A stretch of 17,017 nt of DNA from 66-474 sp039923855 (GCA_039923855.1 JBDTBW010000058.1:1-17017), one strand, 5' to 3'; counted from the first letter of the stretch, positions 1 through 8,965 are shown. The notes: generated from the sequence alone by a model not told the origin. Made by a program: numbers and translations.

Positions 1-339
1 TTTGCGTGCGCGTACCAGGAATCCGCGATGCTCTTCGATGTCATTTCGCCGATCGTTTTTGCTGCTGACTTGCTGCCCGTTGGATCCCCTTTCGATGTTG
101 AGTTGACGCATCGGCTGGTGCAGAGAGTGACGACCCACTTCCCGAATTCGCGGGTCGTTCGGTTCATCGCCGGTGCCCTCCACCGTCTACCCGACAATCC
201 CATTTCCCTTATCGCCAAGCATCGCAATCTTCAGCCGGCTGAAGATTTTATGTCTCGAAAATGGCTAGTGCAGGATAGGTTAGCCGGGGCCATGGTGCGA
301 CACGGTCATCGTGTTTTCGGCCGTGTGAGCCAGTCATGA
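1..339 (+). CDS. Hypothetical protein, probably 5'-partial at window edge
   Basis: The frame is open from the first base of the window, so the true start may lie upstream; the first internal ATG is at 28 and gives 103 residues. I do not recognise the protein. It has no obvious signal peptide or membrane segment and ends in a basic stretch (residues about 76-103, rich in Arg, His and Val). Its TGA at 337-339 overlaps the ATG of the next frame at 336 (ATGA), which implies translational coupling with the mobilization-like frames downstream. From context it may belong to a mobilizable or conjugative element; that is inference only. It could also be a non-coding remnant, since the whole left edge looks degraded. 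Confidence 0.4.
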   Translation, partial: FACAYQESAMLFDVISPIVFAADLLPVGSPFDVELTHRLVQRVTTHFPNSRVVRFIAGALHRLPDNPISLIAKHRNLQPAEDFMSRKWLVQDRLAGAMVRHGHRVFGRVSQS

Positions 340-542
340 CGACGTTGCACACGCGCTGCAGCGCGCAGACCAAGGATCAATTTCACGCCCTGGCGGCCAG
401 TCACGGCGTATCGGCCTCGATGTTGCTGCGGCAGATGATCCTGACCGTGCTCGCTCAAAATGGCGGGACGGTATCCGCCTGCCGCGATCGGAGACCCGCG
501 GCGGACGTGGCGGGTGTGGAGGCCAGCTACGACTTAGATTGA
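336..542 (+). pseudogene. MobC-like ribbon-helix-helix protein, N-terminal part (frame 1 of a split gene)
   Basis: This 68-residue frame begins with a compact ribbon-helix-helix pattern: a short strand (residues 2-9), a helix with KDQFHALAASHG, then SASMLLRQMILTVL as the second helix. Such folds head the accessory mobilization proteins that bind oriT beside a relaxase. The frame ends at TGA 540-542, and the next frame starts only at the TTG at 539. The following frame, read upstream of that TTG, continues as a typical ribbon strand (alternating Leu and Arg from codon 527 on). That is unlikely if 539 were the real start. I therefore read 336-871 as one ancestral two-domain protein broken by a frameshift somewhere in about 465-530. 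The alternative is a genuine pair of coupled genes. Confidence 0.5.
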
Positions 543-871
543 GGTCCGCCGAAATCCAGGCGATCCGTGCGCTGGCGGAACCGGAAGGCTACTCCGCGCA
601 AGCGTGGATTATTCGCCAACTACGGCATCGACTCGAGAACGCAGTGCCCTTCGCCAAGGAGGAATTGAACGAGTTGCGCGAGGTGTTGCGCGAACTGGGA
701 GCGCTCGGACGCAATCTCAACAAGTTGCTGCACATCTTGCAACGCAGCGATCGGTTCCTGGAGGACGTGCTCGATATGAAGTCATTGAGCGCCGCGGTCG
801 AGCCGCTACGCCGTGCCGTGACCGAGACCATGACCCGCGCCACCCACCGGGGACATCGTGATGAGCGCTAA
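539..871 (+). pseudogene. MobC-type relaxosome protein, C-terminal part (frame 2 of a split gene)
   Basis: The frame has 110 residues from the TTG at 539. It contains a second ribbon-helix-helix (AEIQAIRALAEPEGYSAQAW), followed by a long helix with ELREVLRELGALGRNLNKLL. The last part is the signature-like segment of bacterial mobilization protein MobC, where a Gly/Arg-Asn-Leu-Asn motif follows a Leu-rich helix. MobC proteins help the relaxase nick the origin of transfer on plasmids and integrative elements. The TTG start is weak and has no good ribosome binding site. Reading three to six codons further upstream in this frame improves the first strand, which supports a frameshifted gene. No relaxase follows: an ATG at 861 overlaps the TAA (869-871) but reads only five codons before a stop supplied by an IS-like sequence. 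Confidence 0.6.
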
Positions 872-1232
872 GGACTGAACCGCTCCGGGAATGCCGGAGG
901 CTGGTTGGTTTGAGTCACGTCGCGATGGCGCCCTCCGTCGACTGGCCGCTTGTGGCCATAAGCAGAGCAATTCATAATAGACGAGTTCGGTCGGCCGCCG
1001 TCCGATGATGTTGGTCGTCAACCGCGAACTGTCCCGTCTACATCGAATTCCGCCATCGCGTTATGGCTGAGCGACCTTGGGGTGGAATATGCGCGTACCT
1101 TGTCTAGCGAAGACAACCCGAGGATTGTGAGTAAAACTGCGAGTAAGGCCAACACGCATCGCATCAAAACATCTATTAAGCTCAGCGTGTTATATGGTCT
1201 TTGTGGTAGATAGACGGCATATTGGATAGCGC
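872..1232. other. Gene-free region between mobilization remnant and tRNA-Leu
   Basis: Apart from the IS-like end at 876-915 I find no supportable gene. Short frames on both strands lack family features, and one minus-strand frame runs through the tRNA. From about 1100 to 1232 the sequence is visibly richer in A and T than the surroundings. No confident promoter for the tRNA could be assigned. Confidence 0.5.
876..915 (+). mobile_element. Possible terminal inverted repeat of an IS3-family (IS51-group-like) element
   Basis: TGAACCGCTCCGGGAATGCC begins at 876 and continues into a hairpin: CTCCGG 883-888, loop of 5, CCGGAG 894-899. From memory it resembles the outer end of IS51-group IS3 elements, which start TGAACCGC-C-CCGGG. 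I cannot confirm this without a search. It would face right, but no transposase frame follows and no opposite end is visible in the window, so only a fragment would remain. It sits 4 nt after the MobC-like stop codon. Confidence 0.35.
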
Positions 1233-1318
1233 GCGAAAGTGGCGGAACTGGCAGACGCACCAGATTTAGGTTCTGGCGGGTAACCCCCGTGCGGGTTCGA
1301 GTCCCGCCTTTCGCACCA
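1233..1318 (+). tRNA. tRNA-Leu(UAG)
   Basis: The cloverleaf is complete. The acceptor GCGAAAG (1233-1239) pairs with CTTTCGC (1308-1314), the discriminator is A, and CCA is encoded at 1316-1318. The anticodon stem CCAGA/TCTGG encloses loop TTTAGGT (1265-1271) with anticodon TAG at 1267-1269. A long variable arm (CGGGTAACCCCCGT) marks a class II leucine or serine tRNA. The T arm is GCGGG TTCGAGT CCCGC. It decodes CUA and, by wobble, other CUN codons. Confidence 0.97.
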
Positions 1319-1385
1319 CGGAGTTCCTCGCCACGGATGGCAGCTCGACGCGAGAAAGCATCTGGATGCCCGCTGCTTGATTTTA

Positions 1386-1445
1386 GCGATCAGGATGATC
1401 GCGATGAAATGCACCCTGCGCCTGGAAGCAGCCGTCCCTGGCTGC
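1386..1445 (+). other. Two small hairpins in the tRNA-Leu/tig intergenic region
   Basis: GCGATC 1386-1391 pairs with GATCGC 1397-1402. GCAGCC 1428-1433 pairs with GGCTGC 1440-1445. Neither is followed by a T-tract, so they may be processing or leader structures rather than terminators. Confidence 0.3.
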
Positions 1446-1480
1446 ACTTCTCAAATAATGCCGCTTTGGACGGATCGTTT

Positions 1481-2776
1481 ATGCAAGTGTCACTGGAAAC
1501 CGTTAGCAAACTCGGCCGCAAGTTGACGGTGAGGTTCCCCGCCGAGCAATACGAGTCGCGCGTGCGCGAACGCTTGAACGAGATGAGCCGCAGCGCGCGG
1601 CTGAAGGGTTTCCGCCCCGGCAAGGTGCCGGTCAAGGTGATCGAGCAGCGTTACGGCGCGCAAATCCGCGGCGAAGCCATGTCGGACCTTGTCGGCAGCA
1701 CCTTCCGCGAAGCCGTCCAGCAGGAGAAATTGCAGCCGGTGGCGATGCCCGACATCGACACCGACGGCGCCGCGCACGACGGCGAGATCGCCTACACCGC
1801 GACTTTCGAGGTGATGCCGGAATTGCCGGCGATCGACGTGTCCGGACTGCAGATCGAGCGCGTCACCGCGCAGGTCAGCGACGCCGACATCGACGCGATG
1901 ATCGAAACCTTGCGCCAGCAGCGACGCAATTTCGAAGCCGTGGAGCGCGCCGCCGAAGCGGGCGACATGGTGATCTTCGACTACGCGACGGTCGCCGGCG
2001 ATTACCGCTATCCCGGCGAGGGCCGCGAGCGCGCCGGCAGCGTGCTCGGTTCCGGTACGCTGTTCGCCGCGTTCGATGAGGCGCTGCGCGGGCGCAAGCC
2101 CGGCGAGGAATTCGATGCGGCGATCGCGTTTCCTATCGAGTTCCGCAATCCACAACTGGCCGGCAAGCTGGCGCAGGTCCACGCGCACATCGAAAAAGTG
2201 CAAGCGCCGAGTGTGCCGGAACTGGATGCGACTTTTGTCAAGGGTTTCGGCATCGACGATGGCGATATCGCAAGCTTCCGCAAGGAAGTGCGCGCCAATC
2301 TGGAACGCGAACTTGCCGGCATGCTGAGCATGCGCGTACGCAACGAAGTCGCGTCGAAATTGGGCAGCGCCTATCCGGAAATCGAAGCGCCCCGGGTGCT
2401 GGTCGACGCCGAAGCACAACGGCTGGTACGCGTGTCGATGCCGAACCTGGCCACCGATGCTCCGTTGCCGCTTGAAGCCTTGTCCACGGCGCAGCCGGTC
2501 GCGCGACAAAGGGTGATTGCCGGTCTGCTGATGCGCGAAGTCGCGCGCGTCAATTCGCTGCGGGTGGACAATCAACGCGTCGCCGCCTCGATCGCCACCA
2601 CCGCATCCACCTACGAGGAGCCGGAAAAGGTCATTGAACTCTACAACTCCGATCCCCAGATGATGGATGCGGTGCGCACTTCGGTGCTCGAGGAACAGGT
2701 GGCGGAATGGGTGGCGCAACACGCGGCCGCCACGGACCGCCAACTGAGTTTCGACGAAGTGATGCATCCGCGTTGA
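1481..2776 (+). CDS. tig: Trigger factor, ribosome-bound chaperone and prolyl isomerase
   Basis: The protein has 431 residues, the usual family length. Trigger factor docks at the ribosome exit tunnel and shields nascent chains; it acts in the cytosol. The N-terminal ribosome-binding domain (about 1-115) carries the signature GFRPGK at residues 43-48. A central FKBP-type isomerase domain follows (about 150-245, with GSGTLFAAFDEAL), then the SurA-like chaperone domain to the C-terminus. The frame stays open upstream to 1289 inside the tRNA gene. ATG 1481 is chosen because MQVSLETVSKLGRKL matches the family N-terminus; the ribosome binding site before it is weak (GGA at 1468-1470 or 1472-1474). 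It lies 162 bp after tRNA-Leu and 210 bp before clpP, the classic tig-clpP-clpX-lon order. Confidence 0.97.
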   Translation: MQVSLETVSKLGRKLTVRFPAEQYESRVRERLNEMSRSARLKGFRPGKVPVKVIEQRYGAQIRGEAMSDLVGSTFREAVQQEKLQPVAMPDIDTDGAAHDGEIAYTATFEVMPELPAIDVSGLQIERVTAQVSDADIDAMIETLRQQRRNFEAVERAAEAGDMVIFDYATVAGDYRYPGEGRERAGSVLGSGTLFAAFDEALRGRKPGEEFDAAIAFPIEFRNPQLAGKLAQVHAHIEKVQAPSVPELDATFVKGFGIDDGDIASFRKEVRANLERELAGMLSMRVRNEVASKLGSAYPEIEAPRVLVDAEAQRLVRVSMPNLATDAPLPLEALSTAQPVARQRVIAGLLMREVARVNSLRVDNQRVAASIATTASTYEEPEKVIELYNSDPQMMDAVRTSVLEEQVAEWVAQHAAATDRQLSFDEVMHPR

Positions 2777-2839
2777 GAATCGCCGCAAAACTATTGCGTT
2801 CGGCATCTCGACCGCCGGCGCGCTGGTGCTCGATCGGCC

Positions 2840-2857
2840 CGGTACATGGACGTACCG
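2840..2857. promoter_or_regulatory. Inverted repeat CGGTAC-N6-GTACCG upstream of clpP
   Basis: Perfect 6-bp arms at 2840-2845 and 2852-2857 with a 6-nt spacer. CGGCCC (2835-2840) and GGGCCG (2864-2869) form a competing outer pair. The arrangement suggests an operator or leader hairpin; no function is known. Confidence 0.4.
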
Positions 2858-2881
2858 TTTTGCGGGCCGAGGAAATCCTCA

Positions 2882-2897
2882 TGTACTGACGTGTACA
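2882..2897. promoter_or_regulatory. Inverted repeat TGTAC-N6-GTACA upstream of clpP
   Basis: Perfect 5-bp arms at 2882-2886 and 2893-2897 with the same 6-nt spacing and GTAC core as the repeat at 2840-2857, 41 bp away centre to centre. A third short palindrome, GAGG-aaat-CCTC (2869-2880), lies between them. It is operator-like, about 90 bp before the clpP start. Confidence 0.4.
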
Positions 2898-2986
2898 CTG
2901 CGGTTCTTGGCGTAAGGCGGCGGCCAACCTGCCTTCGCTCACGACGTTTTGCAGCGATTCTCCCCACGAATTCAGCGGAGTCCACC

Positions 2987-3625
2987 ATGTCCAGTCCATT
3001 GCCGCCGTCGATCAAGAACCTCAATCTCATCCCGATGGTGGTCGAACAGACCTCACGCGGGGAGCGTTCCTACGACATCTATTCGCGCCTGCTGAAAGAA
3101 CGCGTGATTTTCTTGGTGGGCGAAGTCAACGATCAGGTCGCCAATATCCTGGTCGCGCAGATGCTGTTCCTGGAATCGGAGAACCCTGAGAAGGACATCA
3201 GCCTGTACATCAATTCGCCCGGTGGCGCGGTCACGGCGGGCATGGCGATCTACGACACCATGCAATATCTGAAACCCGATATCAGCACCATGTGCATCGG
3301 CCAAGCGGCCAGCATGGGTGCTTTTCTCCTTGCGGCGGGTGCCAAGGGCAAGCGTTACGCGCTCCCCAATGCCCGCATGATGATCCATCAGCCTTCCGGC
3401 GGCACCCAAGGACAGGCGACCGACATCGAAATCCATGCCAAGGAAATCCTGTATCTGCGCGAGCGCCTCAACCGCCTGATGGCCGAGCACACCGGCCGCA
3501 CCTATGAGGATATCGCGCGCGATACCGAGCGCGATCGTTTTCTGAGTGCTACCGACGCGCAGGCTTACGGGCTGATCGACTCGGTACTCGACCGGCGACC
3601 GGACCAGTCGGTCAAGTCGGCATAA
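2987..3625 (+). CDS. clpP: ATP-dependent Clp protease proteolytic subunit
   Basis: The protein has 212 residues. ClpP forms a double heptameric barrel that degrades substrates unfolded by ClpX or ClpA in the cytosol. The serine-protease triad is intact: Ser109 in GQAASMGAF, His134 in MMIHQPSGG and Asp183 in ERDRFLSA, each two positions before the E. coli precursor numbers. The frame is open back to 2846, but ATG 2987 has a ribosome binding site (CGGAG, 2976-2980) and gives the family-like start MSSPLPPSIKNLNLIPMVVE with a short propeptide. It lies between tig and clpX and is most likely expressed with them under heat or stress control, although I could not identify a convincing sigma32 site. 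Confidence 0.97.
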   Translation: MSSPLPPSIKNLNLIPMVVEQTSRGERSYDIYSRLLKERVIFLVGEVNDQVANILVAQMLFLESENPEKDISLYINSPGGAVTAGMAIYDTMQYLKPDISTMCIGQAASMGAFLLAAGAKGKRYALPNARMMIHQPSGGTQGQATDIEIHAKEILYLRERLNRLMAEHTGRTYEDIARDTERDRFLSATDAQAYGLIDSVLDRRPDQSVKSA

Positions 3626-3687
3626 CGTCGTTGATTGGAACCTTGCGGGCCGCCTGTTTTTCAGGATTTTTCACCATCGTGACATGA

Positions 3688-3718
3688 CTTCCCGCGCTTG
3701 CCCAGCAAGCGCGGGAAG
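3688..3718. other. Perfect 13-bp stem-loop overlapping the clpX promoter
   Basis: CTTCCCGCGCTTG (3688-3700) and CAAGCGCGGGAAG (3706-3718) are perfectly complementary around a 5-nt loop, CCCAG. There is no T-tract on either side, so it is not a standard intrinsic terminator. The right half of the candidate -35 box lies in its loop. A weaker stem CCTG-ttttt-CAGG followed by ATTTTT (about 3651-3669) lies just upstream and might end clpP transcripts. Confidence 0.6.
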
Positions 3719-3725
3719 CTATGCT
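3698..3725 (+). promoter_or_regulatory. Candidate sigma70 promoter of clpX
   Basis: TTGCCC (3698-3703) and TATGCT (3720-3725) are separated by 16 bp, with transcription expected to start near 3732 and a leader of about 28 nt before the clpX ATG. The -35 box overlaps the stem-loop at 3688-3718. Confidence 0.45.
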
Positions 3726-3759
3726 ATTCTCGTACCGTACACGATTTTCGGGGTTTGGC

Positions 3760-5052
3760 ATGGGCGACGACCGGCAGAGTCGGGCCAGCGATGGCGGCAA
3801 GATTCTCTACTGCTCCTTCTGCGGCAAGAGCCAGCACGAGGTCCGCAAGCTGATTGCGGGCCCGAGCGTGTTCATCTGCGATGAATGCGTGGAGCTGTGC
3901 AACGACATCATCCGCGAGGAACTGGAAGAGAAAGCCGCCACCGGCCGCAACCAGTTGCCCAAACCGCGCGAGATCATGGAGACGCTCGATCAGTACGTGA
4001 TCGGGCAGACGCGCGCCAAGAAATCGCTGGCGGTCGCTGTCTACAACCACTACAAGCGGATGGAGTCGCGCGCCAAGAACGACGACATCGAGCTGGCCAA
4101 GTCCAACATCCTGCTGATCGGGCCGACTGGTTGCGGCAAGACGCTGCTGGCGGAAACGCTGGCGCGGTTGCTCAACGTGCCGTTCACCATCGCCGACGCC
4201 ACCACGCTGACCGAAGCCGGTTACGTGGGCGAGGATGTCGAGAACATCATCCAGAAACTCTTGCAGAAGTGCGATTACGACGTCGAGAAGGCGCAGACCG
4301 GCATCGTCTACATCGACGAGATCGACAAAATCTCGCGCAAGAGCGAAAACCCCTCGATCACCCGCGACGTTTCCGGCGAGGGCGTGCAGCAGGCGTTGCT
4401 GAAACTGATCGAGGGTACGGTCGCATCCGTGCCGCCGCAGGGCGGGCGCAAGCATCCGCAGCAGGAGTTCCTGCAGGTCGACACCCGCAATATTCTTTTC
4501 TTGGTCGGCGGCGCGTTCTCCGGCTTGGAGAAAATCATCCAGCAGCGTTCGGAGACTACAGGCATTGGCTTCAACGCCGAAATCCGCAGCCGTGAACGCA
4601 AGCAGAACGTCGGCAAATTGCTGGCCGATGTCGAGCCGGAAGATTTGGTCAAGTACGGGCTGATTCCGGAATTCGTCGGCCGCCTGCCGGTGGTGGCGAC
4701 CCTCGATGAGCTGGATGAAGAGGCGCTGGTCAAGATACTGACCGAACCCAAGAACGCGATCACCCGCCAGTTCAAGAAGATGTTCGACATGGAGAATGTC
4801 GAGATCGAGTTCCGCCCGGAGGCGTTGAACGCGATCGCCAAGCGCGCACTGAAGCGCAAGACCGGCGCACGGGGGCTGCGTACGATCCTCGAACAGGTGC
4901 TGCTGGACACCATGTACGAGTTACCGTCGCTGGAGCACGTCAGCAAGGTCGTGGTCGACGAGGCGGTGATCAATGGGCAGGCCGAACCGTACCTGATCTA
5001 CCGCGGCAACCTGCAGCAGCCGCTGATCGCCGCCGAGGGCGACGCGGCGTAA
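3760..5052 (+). CDS. clpX: ATP-dependent unfoldase ClpX
   Basis: The protein has 430 residues. ClpX recognises tagged substrates, unfolds them with ATP and feeds them into ClpP. The N-terminal zinc-binding domain has Cys18, Cys21, Cys40 and Cys43. The AAA+ module shows Walker A GPTGCGKT (121-128), the pore loop GYVG (154-157), Walker B VYIDEID (183-189), the RKH substrate loop (230-232), an arginine-finger region EFVGRLP (304-310) and the sensor-2 motif GARGLR (369-374). ATG 3760 is chosen over the upstream ATG 3721 because the latter falls inside the promoter region, and because a GGGG ribosome binding site (3750-3753) and the MGDDRQ start fit the family. It is 134 bp after clpP with its own candidate promoter. 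Confidence 0.97.
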   Translation: MGDDRQSRASDGGKILYCSFCGKSQHEVRKLIAGPSVFICDECVELCNDIIREELEEKAATGRNQLPKPREIMETLDQYVIGQTRAKKSLAVAVYNHYKRMESRAKNDDIELAKSNILLIGPTGCGKTLLAETLARLLNVPFTIADATTLTEAGYVGEDVENIIQKLLQKCDYDVEKAQTGIVYIDEIDKISRKSENPSITRDVSGEGVQQALLKLIEGTVASVPPQGGRKHPQQEFLQVDTRNILFLVGGAFSGLEKIIQQRSETTGIGFNAEIRSRERKQNVGKLLADVEPEDLVKYGLIPEFVGRLPVVATLDELDEEALVKILTEPKNAITRQFKKMFDMENVEIEFRPEALNAIAKRALKRKTGARGLRTILEQVLLDTMYELPSLEHVSKVVVDEAVINGQAEPYLIYRGNLQQPLIAAEGDAA

Positions 5053-5080
5053 CACGCTTCCGAACAACCCCTTTGAATTC

Positions 5081-5120
5081 AAAAAACCCGTTCGTGGTGA
5101 GAACTACGGGTGGTTTTTTT
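5081..5120 (+). terminator. Intrinsic terminator after clpX
   Basis: ACCCGT (5086-5091) pairs with ACGGGT (5106-5111), followed by GG and seven T residues (5114-5120). An A-tract (5081-5086) before the stem could make it work in both directions. It separates clpX from lon transcription. Confidence 0.8.
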
Positions 5121-5175
5121 GCTGTTCGCCCTTCGATACTTCAGGGGGAATGGAAACTACGATGCCGATCGCAGG

Positions 5176-5202
5176 CTTGATCCCCGTGCCCGCCGCCACC
5201 AT
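5176..5202 (+). promoter_or_regulatory. Candidate sigma32 (heat-shock) promoter of lon
   Basis: CTTGAT (5176-5181) and CACCAT (5197-5202) lie 15 bp apart and match the sigma32 consensus CTTGAA / CCCCAT at five of six positions each. Lon is a classic heat-shock gene, so the placement about 60 bp before its start is sensible. The call rests on short motifs. Confidence 0.4.
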
Positions 5203-5259
5203 TCTCTGGGCATGGGACCGGTGCTGCCGGTCCGCGGCCGTCACTCATCCGGAAAACTC

Positions 5260-7806
<2,547 letters not shown>

Positions 7807-7810
7807 GTAA

Positions 7811-7863
7811 GCGCTGATCAATCAGCGCGCAGATCAAAAAGCGGCCGTACCTGGCCGCACTTT
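7811..7863 (+). terminator. Hairpins after lon, including first copy of a twin GCGGCC stem-loop
   Basis: GCGCTGAT-ca-ATCAGCGC (7811-7828) comes 5 bp after the lon stop. It is followed by an A5 tract and GCGGCC-n6-GGCCGC (7841-7858) with a short TTT tail. The second stem is repeated at 7942-7959. Together they plausibly terminate lon, though the T-tract is weak. Confidence 0.5.
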
Positions 7864-7937
7864 CTGATTTTGTGCGATCGTCAGTGATCGCTGCTTGATG
7901 ACAGAATCACGGTCGCGATCGGTGCCGGTGGAAGTCC

Positions 7938-7965
7938 AAAAGCGGCCATCCATGGCCGCACTTTT
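7938..7965. repeat. Second copy of the twin GCGGCC stem-loop
   Basis: AAAA-GCGGCC (7942-7947), loop ATCCAT, GGCCGC-ACTTTT (7954-7965). It shares stem, flanking A-tract and the ACTTT tail with the copy at 7836-7863; only the 6-nt loop and single flank bases differ. The A-tract on one side and T-tract on the other suggest a bidirectional terminator or a REP-like element. Confidence 0.5.
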
Positions 7966-8154
7966 CAATTACAGCGTCGAGCAGGCGCGTTCGTCGCAGC
8001 AACAAGCACATGCGGCGATGTTGTGTGTCCATGTCTTCGAGTTTTGGAAAATCGCGGCGTGAAGCAAGCGCTGACACATCGGCACGTCTTGTGCAAGTGC
8101 CCGACAGCATCGTCTCGCGCCGCTGATATCGCTGGAATCCGCGTCACGCCTTTA

Positions 8155-8183
8155 TTGCGCAGCCTCGAGGGCACTGGTATAAA
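8155..8183 (+). promoter_or_regulatory. Candidate sigma70 promoter of hupB
   Basis: TTGCGC (8155-8160), a 17-bp spacer, then TATAAA (8178-8183). Five of six bases match the -10 consensus and four of six the -35. Transcription would start near 8190, leaving a leader of about 150 nt before the hupB ATG. Confidence 0.7.
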
Positions 8184-8219
8184 GGCTTGGCCGTGATTCG
8201 CGCGCACAATGTCGCGCAG

Positions 8220-8284
8220 TCACGGGGGAGCGCAGCGCATCCCGATGGGGGCCCGACGCCGGTGTAGAAGGATGCGCTCCGTGA
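8220..8284 (+). promoter_or_regulatory. Structured 5' leader of hupB with two alternative pairings
   Basis: TCACGG (8220-8225) pairs with CCGTGA (8279-8284) and AGCGCATCC (8234-8242) with GGATGCGCT (8270-8278): 15 bp in all, with one 8-nt bulge and a 27-nt apical loop. The bulged GGAGCGC (8227-8233) can instead pair with GCGCTCC (8274-8280), so the 3' strand has two partners. The ribosome binding site is about 43 nt downstream. No known riboswitch class is recognised. Confidence 0.45.
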
Positions 8285-8338
8285 ACCGAATCAACCAAAC
8301 AATCCGCGGGCCGCTCGACATCCAATGAGGGAATCCCC

Positions 8339-8611
8339 ATGAACAAAGCTGAGCTGATCAATTCCATCGCCGACCACGCCAACCTGTCCAAAGCCGATGC
8401 AGGCCGCGCTCTCGACTCCACCACGGAAATCATCAAAAAAGCATTGAAGAAGGGCGACGACGTGGCGCTGGTGGGCTTTGGCACCTTCGTCGTGCGCAAG
8501 CGCGCCGCGCGCACCGGCCGCAACCCGCGCACCGGCGCCACCATCAAGATCAAGGCCTCCAAGGTTCCGGCATTCAAGGCCGGCAAGGCGTTCAAGGATG
8601 CCCTGAACTGA
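8339..8611 (+). CDS. hupB: Nucleoid-associated DNA-binding protein HU, beta type
   Basis: The protein has 90 residues, exactly the family length. HU is a small basic dimer that bends and compacts DNA and takes part in replication, recombination and transcription. Visible features are the helical dimerisation half (MNKAELINSIADHANLSK), GFGTF at 46-50, and the arm signature GRNPRTG at 60-66 with the DNA-intercalating Pro63. A strong ribosome binding site, GAGGG (8327-8331), precedes the ATG at a good distance. It follows lon, as in many gammaproteobacteria where the gene is named hupB, but has its own promoter and a long structured leader, so independent control is likely. Confidence 0.97.
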   Translation: MNKAELINSIADHANLSKADAGRALDSTTEIIKKALKKGDDVALVGFGTFVVRKRAARTGRNPRTGATIKIKASKVPAFKAGKAFKDALN

Positions 8612-8672
8612 TTTGTCGGAACGATTGCAGCCGCCACGCACGAGACGGTTGCAAGTGCATATCGCGTACCGG

Positions 8673-8692
8673 CCGGCAAGCAATGTTGCCGG
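8673..8692 (+). terminator. Stem-loop after hupB
   Basis: CCGGCAA (8673-8679) and TTGCCGG (8686-8692) pair around a 6-nt loop. A CTTTTT run lies 14 nt further on (8706-8711), just before a second larger hairpin. It is a possible terminator, though the T-tract is too far for a textbook one. Confidence 0.4.
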
Positions 8693-8711
8693 TTACCATG
8701 AGCGGCTTTTT

Positions 8712-8746
8712 CAACGGCCGATGCGATTGCTCCGCATCGGCCGTTG
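8712..8746 (+). terminator. Perfect 14-bp stem-loop after hupB
   Basis: CAACGGCCGATGCG (8712-8725) and CGCATCGGCCGTTG (8733-8746) are perfectly complementary around ATTGCTC. The following TCGTTTC is only moderately T-rich. As the strongest hairpin between hupB and the tRNA it probably ends the hupB transcript or protects its 3' end. Confidence 0.6.
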
Positions 8747-8965
8747 TCGTTTCGGCAACGCGTGAGCCCCTGCAGGGATGTGCGACGCGCAGGATGTGCG
8801 GCATCCGGCGCGGCCGTTTGCATGCAAGTCGCAGGAATGCCTGAAACCGCGAGGCGGAACGCGTCGCTCGCGCCGCGTGCAGCGCGGCGGCGAAGCCAGG
8901 TCCGGACATGCGCCGGACTTGGCGTGTCCCGCCTAGCCAGGGACGCTTCGTTCGAGATCAAACAC

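Larger units (their letters stand above)
7807..8338. other. Gene-free lon-hupB intergenic region
   Basis: This 532-bp stretch contains stem-loops near lon (7811-7828, 7841-7858, 7942-7959, and GCGATC-n6-GATCGC 7874-7891), then about 190 bp with nothing recognisable, then the hupB promoter and its structured leader. Minus-strand frames here show no family features. A small RNA between the two GCGGCC hairpins is possible but unsupported. Confidence 0.5.
8612..8965. other. Gene-free region between hupB and tRNA-Val
   Basis: Besides the two hairpins after hupB there is a third, GTCCGG (8900-8905) with CCGGAC (8913-8918), and a GTCCC/GGGAC pair (8926-8944) just before the tRNA. No coding frame with family features and no clear tRNA promoter could be found. 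Confidence 0.5.

Noticed and set aside
1233..1318. tRNA-Leu as the attachment site of the left mobilization remnant
   Set aside because: The remnant lies on the 5' side of the tRNA, and no duplicated 3' end is visible, so nothing links the two.
1490..2806. 438-residue open frame antisense to tig
   Set aside because: Shadow of the trigger factor gene; the protein has no recognisable features.
2933..2967. CTTCGC ... CCCCAC as a sigma32 promoter of clpP
   Set aside because: The spacing is 23 bp, far beyond the 13-17 bp sigma32 needs.
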